Source of the DNA: Pelagadaptatus aseana
GTDB taxonomy: Bacteria; Pseudomonadota; Gammaproteobacteria; Pseudomonadales; Cellvibrionaceae
Assembly: GCA_040365065.1 (NCBI GenBank)
Contig: BAABNI010000002.1
Coordinates: 186,001-250,000, forward strand
DNA: 64,000 nt
Reading direction: 5' to 3'
The notes beneath the pieces were generated by a model. It was not told where the DNA came from. It saw only the letters and a program-made list of their open reading frames with translations, and ran no database searches. Made by a program: the position numbers and the translations under genes. Of the stretch, positions 34,417 through 41,776 are shown in pieces. Position 1 is the stretch's first letter. Each line of letters opens with the position of its first letter.

Positions 34417-35928
34417 ATGAGCCGAATGCCACTGACGGACGCTTTTTTTCTGACCACGGAATCTCGCAGACAACCCATGCACGTGGGAGGACTCAACCTC
34501 TTCAAGCTGCCAGACGATATTGATGAGATTGAATTTCTGCAAAGCCTCAGTCGCATTCTTAAAGAAGACACCGAGATGCGCCACCCTTTCGGCAAGCGCC
34601 TTAAAATGGGGCCGCTGGGGCAGTTTGGTCCCATCCAGTGGAACGAGGACAAGCTGCTGGATATGGATTACCACATCCGTCAATCCGCCCTGCCTCAACC
34701 CGGGCGCTATCTGGAGCTGTTTAAACTGGTGTCACGCCTTCACACCACCTTGCTGGATCGCTCCCGGCCACTGTGGGAGCTGCACCTGATCGAAGGGCTG
34801 CAAAACCGCGAATTTGCCATCTACTCCAAGTTTCATCATTGCGCCATTGATGGCATGGGTGCCATGCACCTGTTGAACAGCATGTTCTCGCCGGACCCAA
34901 CCCACAAAATTGAGTACTCCCCCTTCTCGGCAACCGCCTACGAAGCCTATAAAAAGCAACGCAAGCAGAGACGTAAGATCAATCCCACCGAAGAGGAAAT
35001 CAAAACCGTCTCGGAGGTATTGAAAGACCAGTTTCAATCTTCACGAAATATCGCCTCGGCCCTGCGCCGCTTTGCCGGTGCCTGGGTAGGCCGGGCCGGC
35101 GACCTGGAAGTTCCCTGGCACAAGGTCCCCAAAACCAACATCAACACCAAAATCACCGGTGCGCGAAGGTTTGTGGCCCAGTCCTGGAATCTGGAGCGCA
35201 TCAAAACGCTGGGCAAGGCCTTCGATGGCACCCTCAACGATGCCGTGCTGGCCATCTGCTCTGGTGCTCTGCGCAAACATCTGGAAGCCCACAATGATCT
35301 GCCATCCGATCCCCTGATGGCCATGACACCGGTATCACTGCGCGCCGAAGGCGATGTGGATTCCGCCAACGCCATCAGTTTTATGACCGCTAATCTGGCC
35401 ACCCACATCAAAGACCCGGCCAAGCGCGTCGAGGCGATTCAGTCTTCCATGAAAGCGGCCAAGGCGAACTTTCAGGGTATGAGCCGTCGTGAAATTGAGG
35501 CCTACACCATTTTCACCCAGGCGCCGATTATGATGATGCAGATGCTCAAGCTGCAATCCAAATTCCCGCCCTACAGCACGGTCATCTCCAATGTTCCCGG
35601 CCCCAGAGAACAGATGTACTGGAACGGTGCCGCCCTCAAAGGCATTTATCCCGCCTCCATTCCGTTTGACGGAATGTCACTCAACATCACCTTAGTTAGC
35701 AATTCATCAAACTTGGATTTCGGTATTACTGCTTGTCGCCATTCGGTGCCTCAGGTACAACGCCTTATCGATTACATCGACGAATCCATTGTCGAATTGG
35801 AAGACGCTGCAGGCATTGCCAAACCGGTAAAAAAAGCGCCCAGAAAGAGTCCCGCACGCAAGGCGGCACCCAAAAAAGCCGCCGCCGCAAAAGCATCGAC
35901 CAAGAAGGCTGAACCCTTGAAAAATTAG
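34417..35928 (+). CDS. Wax ester synthase / diacylglycerol acyltransferase (WS/DGAT) with histone-like tail
   Basis: A 503-residue acyl-CoA-dependent acyltransferase making wax esters and/or triacylglycerol. The catalytic HHxxxDG is HHCAIDG (His140, His141, Asp145). The family motif VISNVPGPREQMYWNGA is near residue 390. The ATG at 34417 is preferred because AAGGA ends 6 bp before it, while the ATG at 34411 touches that site. Residues 469-503 form an unusual tail, KPVKKAPRKSPARKAAPKK and on, with 13 of 35 basic and about ten alanines. It resembles histone H1 or PhaF tails and may bind DNA or the granule surface. Confidence 0.92.
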   Translation: MSRMPLTDAFFLTTESRRQPMHVGGLNLFKLPDDIDEIEFLQSLSRILKEDTEMRHPFGKRLKMGPLGQFGPIQWNEDKLLDMDYHIRQSALPQPGRYLELFKLVSRLHTTLLDRSRPLWELHLIEGLQNREFAIYSKFHHCAIDGMGAMHLLNSMFSPDPTHKIEYSPFSATAYEAYKKQRKQRRKINPTEEEIKTVSEVLKDQFQSSRNIASALRRFAGAWVGRAGDLEVPWHKVPKTNINTKITGARRFVAQSWNLERIKTLGKAFDGTLNDAVLAICSGALRKHLEAHNDLPSDPLMAMTPVSLRAEGDVDSANAISFMTANLATHIKDPAKRVEAIQSSMKAAKANFQGMSRREIEAYTIFTQAPIMMMQMLKLQSKFPPYSTVISNVPGPREQMYWNGAALKGIYPASIPFDGMSLNITLVSNSSNLDFGITACRHSVPQVQRLIDYIDESIVELEDAAGIAKPVKKAPRKSPARKAAPKKAAAAKASTKKAEPLKN

Positions 35929-35991
35929 CGGGTCTATCCCTCGGCAAATAACGCCATCGGACCAACCCCGACACACTGACAGGAATTGATT

Positions 35992-37446
35992 ATGCTGCAA
36001 CTCAATCGCCCGGATTTACTGGCAAAAGGCTCTTACATAAACGGCCAATGGATCACCGACGCCGAAGAGACCATTGATGTAACCAACCCGGCTACGGGCG
36101 AGGTCATTGCGACCCTGCCCTCACTGGGTGCAGCCGAAACCAAAGCGGCCATCGATCACGCCGAAAGCGCCTTTGCCAGCTGGTCAAAAACCACCGCCAA
36201 AGAGCGCGCCAACATTTTGCGCAAGTGGTTTAACCTGATCATGGAAAATCAGGAAGATCTGGCCCGAATCCTGACCGCCGAACAGGGTAAAGCCCTGGCC
36301 GAAGCCCGCGGCGAGATCGCCTATGGTGCCAACTATATTGAGTGGTTTGCCGAGGAGGCCAAACGCCTTGATGGGGATATCATTCCGCCACCCAATAACA
36401 ATCAGCGAATCATGGTGATCAAGCAGCCCGTGGGCGTGGTGGCATCCATTACTCCATGGAATTTCCCCAACGCCATGATTACCCGCAAGGCGGCACCCGC
36501 ACTGGCGGCAGGCTGTACCTTTGTTGGCCGCCCGGCTTCAGAAACACCCCTGTCAGCATTGGCTATCTGTGTTCTGGCCGAAGAAGCAGGCCTGCCGGCG
36601 GGCGTATTCAATATGATTGTCAGCGGCCGCTCCCGGGAAATCGGTGGCGAGATGACCAGCAACCCCAAGGTGCGCAAGCTGACTTTTACCGGCTCGACGC
36701 CTGTGGGCAAGATTCTGATGGAACAGTGCGCCTCAACCGTCAAGAAAACCTCCATGGAGCTGGGCGGCAACGCGCCTTTTATTGTCTTTGATGACGCCGA
36801 TGTCGATGCCGCGGTGGCAGGCGCGCTGGTCTCCAAGTATCGCAATTCCGGTCAGACCTGCGTCTGCACCAATCGCTTTCTGGTTCAGGAAGGAATCTAC
36901 GACCGCTTTGCCCAGAAACTCGCCGAAGCCGTTAATCAATTCAAACTGGGCAATGGCCTGGAAGAAGGCACCACCCACGGCCCTCTGGTGACCACCAAAG
37001 CCGTCAACGATGTCGACACTCTGGTGCAGGATGCCGTCGCCAAAGGGGCAGAGGTCGTCACCGGCGGCAAGATCTCCGATCTGGGTGCCTGCTTCTATGA
37101 GCCCACCATTCTGGCCAACACCACCCGGGACATGCGGGTATTCAGCGAAGAAATCTTTGGCCCGGTGGCACCACTGTTCAAATTCAAAACCGAAGAAGAG
37201 GCCATTGAGATGGCCAATGACACGGAGTTTGGACTGGCCTCCTACTTTTACACCAAAGATCTGGGACGAATCTTCCGCGTTGGCGAAGGTCTGGAGTATG
37301 GCATTGTCGGTATCAATGAAGGCATCATCTCCAATGAGATGGCCCCCTTTGGCGGGGTAAAAGAATCCGGATCCGGCCGCGAAGGCTCTAAATACGGTAT
37401 CGATGATTACATCGAACTCAAATATATGTGTCTGGGTGGCATCTGA
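35992..37446 (+). CDS. gabD: Succinate-semialdehyde dehydrogenase (GabD family)
   Basis: A 484-residue aldehyde dehydrogenase very similar in motifs to E. coli GabD. It oxidises succinate semialdehyde to succinate, the last step of GABA use. Catalytic Cys290 (SGQTCVCTNRF) and Glu256 (MELGGNAPF) are present. The ATG at 35992 with AGGA seven bases upstream is preferred to a TTG two codons earlier. The usually conserved cofactor-contact lysine (KPAS in GabD) is Arg180 here (VGRPASETP). No GABA transaminase is adjacent, though a class III aminotransferase lies 8.5 kb away. Confidence 0.93.
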   Translation: MLQLNRPDLLAKGSYINGQWITDAEETIDVTNPATGEVIATLPSLGAAETKAAIDHAESAFASWSKTTAKERANILRKWFNLIMENQEDLARILTAEQGKALAEARGEIAYGANYIEWFAEEAKRLDGDIIPPPNNNQRIMVIKQPVGVVASITPWNFPNAMITRKAAPALAAGCTFVGRPASETPLSALAICVLAEEAGLPAGVFNMIVSGRSREIGGEMTSNPKVRKLTFTGSTPVGKILMEQCASTVKKTSMELGGNAPFIVFDDADVDAAVAGALVSKYRNSGQTCVCTNRFLVQEGIYDRFAQKLAEAVNQFKLGNGLEEGTTHGPLVTTKAVNDVDTLVQDAVAKGAEVVTGGKISDLGACFYEPTILANTTRDMRVFSEEIFGPVAPLFKFKTEEEAIEMANDTEFGLASYFYTKDLGRIFRVGEGLEYGIVGINEGIISNEMAPFGGVKESGSGREGSKYGIDDYIELKYMCLGGI

Positions 37447-37460
37447 GCACCCAAGCGTTC

Positions 37461-37480
37461 GCCACCCCCACGGGGGTGGC
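37461..37480 (+). terminator. Terminator between gabD and the universal stress gene
   Basis: A nine-pair GC stem (GCCACCCCC with GGGGGTGGC) lies 15 bp after the gabD stop and is followed by TCCATTTT. The gene on the other strand ends 15 bp further on, so the stem may serve both directions, but only the plus side has a T-rich tail. Confidence 0.7.
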
Positions 37481-37494
37481 AATCCATTTTGCAG

Positions 37495-37872
37495 CTAGCT
37501 TTTCTCAGGCACCGGCACCAGCAACACCGGTCGCCCGGCGTGCTGCATAATATCCTGCCCGGCACTGCCCATCAGCGTATCAAATACCGAGCTGTTGCCG
37601 TGTGAGCCAATCACAATCACATCGGCATCCATGTCATTGCCCTTGGCAACAACCTGCTCCCCCACCTTGCCAGACAGCAATTCCACCGAAGCATTGACAC
37701 CATCGGCAACCATGGCCTCGGTAATATCACCCAATTGTGTGGCAGCAGACTCGTCGCCGTTAACACTCACAACCAACACCTCAGCAAGAAAAGCCTTACC
37801 CAATTCGGAAGCCTGTTCAATCAACGGTGAAACCCCGTGAGCCAGATCCAGAGACACCAGAATTTTTTTCAT
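37495..37872 (-). CDS. Universal stress protein (UspA family)
   Basis: A 125-residue Usp domain. It begins MKKILVSLDLAHG and ends with the ATP-binding signature GSHGNSSVFDTLMGSAGQ followed by GRPVLLVPVP. The intact G-x2-G-x9-G pattern suggests an ATP-binding class. Usp proteins modulate survival under starvation or stress; no specific role can be read here. It is convergent with gabD. Confidence 0.9.
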   Translation of the reverse strand: MKKILVSLDLAHGVSPLIEQASELGKAFLAEVLVVSVNGDESAATQLGDITEAMVADGVNASVELLSGKVGEQVVAKGNDMDADVIVIGSHGNSSVFDTLMGSAGQDIMQHAGRPVLLVPVPEKS

Positions 37873-37943
37873 TTTTCATTCCCGATTGCGAAGTAATATG
37901 CCTTAGAGTATAAAACCAAATTCGATCTTGCCAAGGTTCCACC

Positions 37944-38201
37944 ATGGAATGCAGACCCGGCTGCGGCATGTGCTGCATCGCCCCCTCCATCAGTCAACCT
38001 CTGCCCGGCATGCCCGAGGGGAAAAAGGCTGGAGAATATTGCTTCAATCTGGATCCAAAGACCCTCAACTGTCGCATCTGGGAGCAGCACAATTACCCAG
38101 AATTTTGTCGCGGCTTTAAGCCCGATCGTGACTTTTGCGGCGACAATCGCGAACAAGCACAGCAAATTTTGACGTTCCTTGAAGATTCAACCAAACCTTA
38201 G
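37944..38201 (+). CDS. YkgJ-family cysteine cluster protein
   Basis: An 85-residue protein with seven cysteines, including C-x3-C-x2-CC near the N-terminus (CRPGCGMCC), then YCFNLDPKTLNCRIW and PEFCRGFKPDRDFCG. This pattern defines the UPF0153/YkgJ family, proposed to bind zinc or an Fe-S cluster. The function is unknown. The stop overlaps the end of the convergent acpH gene by 4 bp. Confidence 0.85.
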   Translation: MECRPGCGMCCIAPSISQPLPGMPEGKKAGEYCFNLDPKTLNCRIWEQHNYPEFCRGFKPDRDFCGDNREQAQQILTFLEDSTKP

Positions 38202-38797
38202 CGCCAGCGCTGACAATCCTGAATCAGACTCTGCATCACCGGTTTGAAGCGCCGCTCCAGCTCAGAATAATTATCCAGCACCGCATAACCGGCTTCGACC
38301 AGATTGGTATCAAATCGCACCCGTTGGTCAATGCGCTGCAACACCGGGATAAATATTTCCCGGTCCGCGTAGCCCCTGAACAGATCGTTATCCGCCGCCC
38401 GGACAATAAATCGTCTCGCAGACATGGGCAGTCGCAGTTGTTGCTCGAGGCAGTAATCATAGAATGATTGGCTGAAGCTGGTCAGATCAAGCTCAGAAAA
38501 ATCCTGCCACTGTCGTGCCAGTAAATGATCGAAAAAAACATCCATGGCGACGCCGCCCCAGCGACGGTAAGAATCCCCCAACAACTCAATGCAGGCAAGA
38601 TAGGCGGGCATCTGATCGACGTGGGCATCGAGTTTTCGATGCAGCCTGACGCCAGCCAGTACTTCAGCAGGCCAGACACCTCCCTGCTCATCCCCAAGGT
38701 ATTCTGGCAACGGGCCCTTGATAAAGTCGCCGAGAAATCCGCCCAATTGCCAGGTCAGTTGGTCACCCGATAAAAACACATGCGCCAGATAATTCAA
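38198..38797 (-). CDS. acpH: Acyl carrier protein phosphodiesterase
   Basis: A 199-residue enzyme that removes the phosphopantetheine arm from holo-ACP. The start MNYLAHVFLSG and the GGFLGDFIKG metal site are diagnostic, and length fits E. coli AcpH (193). The initiator is TTG at 38797 with AGGA eight bases upstream; no ATG lies nearby. It is divergent from purU and convergent with the small cysteine protein gene. Confidence 0.92.
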   Translation of the reverse strand: MNYLAHVFLSGDQLTWQLGGFLGDFIKGPLPEYLGDEQGGVWPAEVLAGVRLHRKLDAHVDQMPAYLACIELLGDSYRRWGGVAMDVFFDHLLARQWQDFSELDLTSFSQSFYDYCLEQQLRLPMSARRFIVRAADNDLFRGYADREIFIPVLQRIDQRVRFDTNLVEAGYAVLDNYSELERRFKPVMQSLIQDCQRWR

Positions 38798-38912
38798 TTT
38801 GCTTGTCCTATAACAACAGCTTTCCCATAAGCCCGATTTAAACCGGACAGAGGTGCCCCGCTTCTGATAAATTCCATCATATCGAATTCACCCATGGAAT
38901 CTAACGAGGATT

Positions 38913-39776
38913 ATGAACAGCCAACGCTTTGTCCTGACTTTTAGCTGCCCCGATCGCCACGGTCTGGTCGCCGATGTAACCGCTCTGCTGGCAAAGCATT
39001 GCTACAACGTGGAAGAATCCTCGCAGTTTGAAGATCGTCAGGAAAAACGCTTCTTTATGCGCACCGAGTTTTCTGCCGTCAACGAAGAAGCCTGCAGCAT
39101 CAATCAGTTGCGCCAGGAATTCGCCGCCATTGCCGAACGGGATCAAATGGATTGGCAACTGTGCAATCTGGGCGATAAGCCCAAAGTAGTCATCGCCGTT
39201 TCCCAGTGGGGACACTGCCTCAATGCTCTGTTGCACAAATGGAAGGAAGGCACCTTACCCGTTGATGTAGTCGCCGTGGTGTCCAACCACGAAACCATGC
39301 GCAGCCTGGTAGAGTGGTATAACGTGCCTTTCCACTACTTGCCCATCAGCAAAGACACCAAACCGCAACAGGAAGCGCAAATCCTGCAGGTCATTGAAGA
39401 TACGGGCGCCGACCTGTTGGTGCTGGCGCGCTATATGCAAATTCTGTCCAATGACCTGTGCGACAAACTGGCCGGACGCGCCATCAATATTCACCATTCC
39501 TTCCTGCCGGGATTCAAAGGCGCCAAGCCCTATCACCAGGCCTACGATCGCGGTGTCAAACTGATTGGCGCCACCGCCCACTATGTCACAGCGGACCTGG
39601 ATGAAGGCCCCATTATCGAGCAGGAAGTGGAGCGGGTTTCCCACAGTAACTCCCCGGAGGAGCTGGTTGAAATTGGCCATGACATCGAGAGCGTGGTGAT
39701 CTACCGAGCTGTGCGCTGGCACGCCGAACACCGGGTGCTGATCAACGGCAAACGCACCGTGGTGTTCAGACGCTAG
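38913..39776 (+). CDS. purU: Formyltetrahydrofolate deformylase (paralogue 1)
   Basis: A 287-residue hydrolase releasing formate from 10-formyl-tetrahydrofolate. An N-terminal ACT domain (about 5-85) is followed by the formyltransferase-like domain (about 90-285) with NIHHSFLPGFKGAKPYHQA and DLDEGPIIEQ. The usual Asn-His-Asp active site is intact. GAGGA lies only two bases before the ATG, tighter than usual. A second copy is embedded in the methylamine operon (47216-48085). This one stands alone and probably handles general folate balance. Confidence 0.95.
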   Translation: MNSQRFVLTFSCPDRHGLVADVTALLAKHCYNVEESSQFEDRQEKRFFMRTEFSAVNEEACSINQLRQEFAAIAERDQMDWQLCNLGDKPKVVIAVSQWGHCLNALLHKWKEGTLPVDVVAVVSNHETMRSLVEWYNVPFHYLPISKDTKPQQEAQILQVIEDTGADLLVLARYMQILSNDLCDKLAGRAINIHHSFLPGFKGAKPYHQAYDRGVKLIGATAHYVTADLDEGPIIEQEVERVSHSNSPEELVEIGHDIESVVIYRAVRWHAEHRVLINGKRTVVFRR

Positions 39777-39800
39777 CTCATAGCAGCGCAGTCCATACCC

Positions 39801-39828
39801 AAAAGCCGCAGCAAGTCTGCGGCTTTTT
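39801..39828 (+). terminator. Rho-independent terminator of purU
   Basis: AAAAGCCGCAG-N5-CTGCGGCTTTTT: an 11-bp stem whose 3' arm runs into a T-tract, 25 bp past the purU stop. Confidence 0.9.
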
Positions 39829-39929
39829 AATGCCCTAAAGAAATGCAAATGCTGTTGGCGTCGCCAGCCCCCCTTCCTATACTCAGTTACCCATGATTCG
39901 ATGACAATAAAACACTACAGAACCTTGTT

Positions 39930-40982
39930 ATGAAATATTCCAAGCTTGGCCACAGCGGCCTCAATGTCTCCCGGGTTTGCCTCGGCACCATGACCTGGGG
40001 CAAGCAGAACACTCAGAGAGACGCCAGCGAACAGATTGAATACGCTCTGGCCAACGGCATCAATTTTATTGATACCGCGGAAATGTATGCGGTACCACCC
40101 AGTGCCGAAACCTACGGAAAAACCGAAACCATTATCGGTCGCTGGCTGGCGGCCAACCCGTCGCGCCGGGAAGAGTTTATTCTGGCCAGCAAGATTGCCG
40201 GCAATGGTCTGCCCTGGATTCGCGAGGGTGGTGACATCACCGGCGAAGCCGTTCTGGCTGCCATCGACAACTCTCTCAAGCGTCTGAAAACCGATTATAT
40301 TGATCTCTACCAACTGCACTGGCCCAACCGAACCTCACCTCATTTTGGCAAGCACTTTCCCTGCAAGGTGACTTTTACCGATGTCGATCGTCAAGCCCAC
40401 TCCAACCAGATGCTGGAGATTCTGCAGGCATTGGACGAGAGCGTAAAAGCCGGAAAAATCCGTCACTTCGGTCTCTCTGACGATACCCCCTGGGGGATTA
40501 ATGAGTACGTGCGCCTGAGTGAGAAACACAACCTGACCCGGGTCACTTCAATTCAGAATGAGTTCAGTTTGCTGCACGCCAAAGACTGGCCCTACCTGAT
40601 AGAAAACTGCGTGCATGAAGATGTCGCATACCTGCCCTGGTCACCACTGGCTACCGGAGTACTGACCGGCAAATACCTCAATGGCGCCATTCCCGAAGGC
40701 AGTCGCTGGAGCATGAACGCCCGCCACGGATTTTTCCGCGACACCCCACAGGTGCACGCCGCCGTGCAGGCCTATGTGGACCTGGCTGAGCAGCACAATC
40801 TGACACCGGCACAGCTGGCGCTAGGTTGGGTTGATCAAGTGGATGGCGTTACTTCAACCATTATTGGCGCGACCAATATGGATCAGTTGAAAGATAACAT
40901 GTCGGCTTTCCGTAAACCCTTGGAGATGGATGTGATCAAAGCGATTCGGGAAATCTTTAAGCAATTTCCGTTGCCTTTCTAA
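39930..40982 (+). CDS. Aldo/keto reductase, Tas-like
   Basis: A 350-residue NADP(H) aldo/keto reductase. The catalytic tetrad is visible: Asp in FIDTAEMYAV, Tyr of the same motif, Lys in LASKIAG and His in YQLHWPN. Length and the PPSAETYGKTE insertion match E. coli Tas (346). Tas-type enzymes reduce small aldehydes or ketones; the substrate is unknown. The gene is flanked by a terminator and by the 3' end of the methylamine operon on the other strand. Confidence 0.9.
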   Translation: MKYSKLGHSGLNVSRVCLGTMTWGKQNTQRDASEQIEYALANGINFIDTAEMYAVPPSAETYGKTETIIGRWLAANPSRREEFILASKIAGNGLPWIREGGDITGEAVLAAIDNSLKRLKTDYIDLYQLHWPNRTSPHFGKHFPCKVTFTDVDRQAHSNQMLEILQALDESVKAGKIRHFGLSDDTPWGINEYVRLSEKHNLTRVTSIQNEFSLLHAKDWPYLIENCVHEDVAYLPWSPLATGVLTGKYLNGAIPEGSRWSMNARHGFFRDTPQVHAAVQAYVDLAEQHNLTPAQLALGWVDQVDGVTSTIIGATNMDQLKDNMSAFRKPLEMDVIKAIREIFKQFPLPF

Positions 40983-41017
40983 TTCCGGAAAAGATATCAA
41001 CAGTGATTCAGGCGAGA

Positions 41018-41101
41018 GCCTTCAGCCTTCGCCTGAAAAAGCCTTTAACCTTCGCCTGAAGCCCACCAGAGCTTGATCAAAAGCCTTTAACCCTCAGCCG
41101 A
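41018..41101. repeat. Three imperfect 20-bp direct repeats at the end of mgdD
   Basis: Copies at 41018-41037, 41041-41060 and 41082-41101 follow GCCTTYARCCTTCGCCTGAA, the last with three changes and overlapping the mgdD stop (41094-41096). An upstream TTCAGGCGA (41007) can pair with the TCGCCTGAA of the first copy to form a hairpin. This may terminate the operon or be a decayed duplication of the gene's 3' end. Confidence 0.65.
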
Positions 41102-41774
41102 AAGCACTCAATCCTACCGGCTGACCACCAAACTCCTGCATGGCATCCAACAGGGCAGCCCAAAAATATTCGGACAAGCTGCTATCGCACAGAACCGAAA
41201 AAACCGGACAGCCCTGGATTTCATGGTGCACGATAATGGCATTGACCCGAGCCACGGAAGTTTGCACCACCGCCCCAACAGGAAAAGCCTCTGGGCGCAG
41301 GTCGACGCCACATATTTTGGCCATCAGCTCCGGCAGGTGCCTTCCCGTCAGGGCAAACCAAGCGTGACTGTGCTGGCAATAAAGCGGGTAGGCCTGCGCA
41401 TCCGCCTGTGCCCGCTGATCTAGGGCAGCGCAAACCTCGGCAGCCTCATCAAGCGGATTATCCAGCACCCAACATTCGCTGCTTCCCAGGCGCGCCACAA
41501 TGGCACCTGAATCGGCAAACGCCGCCTGATTGGGCGCCTCGGGAAACGGCAGTCCCTGCTCTGCCAAGATAGTTTGTGCAGATTTGCCCCGCAATCCGGT
41601 ACGGGCCAGTCCCGACAAATCCAGCAGCGCACACCGTTGCAGTTGTTCCTGCGTGTCAGCCGGGGAATAGTGTTGCACTACCGCACTGTTATTGCGTTCA
41701 ACCCATTGGGTCCCGGCGTGCAGCCTGTGGGTCAGACTGCGCTTGTGAAAGGATTCAGCAGATACTGCATTCAT
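41094..41774 (-). CDS. mgdD: N-methylglutamate dehydrogenase gamma-type subunit (SoxG-like)
   Basis: A 226-residue subunit homologous to SoxG of heterotetrameric sarcosine oxidase, with the truncated T-protein-like fold. Recognisable parts are LLDLSGLARTGLRGKSAQTIL and the C-terminal EYFWAALLDAMQEFGG. It is the last gene of the operon, 2 bp after mgdC. In NMG dehydrogenase this subunit supports the alpha/beta pair oxidising N-methylglutamate. Conservation is lower than in the other subunits, as usual for SoxG. The mgd name rests on the gmaS-mgsABC genes in the same operon. Confidence 0.82.
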   Translation of the reverse strand: MNAVSAESFHKRSLTHRLHAGTQWVERNNSAVVQHYSPADTQEQLQRCALLDLSGLARTGLRGKSAQTILAEQGLPFPEAPNQAAFADSGAIVARLGSSECWVLDNPLDEAAEVCAALDQRAQADAQAYPLYCQHSHAWFALTGRHLPELMAKICGVDLRPEAFPVGAVVQTSVARVNAIIVHHEIQGCPVFSVLCDSSLSEYFWAALLDAMQEFGGQPVGLSAFG

Positions 41775-41776
41775 GC

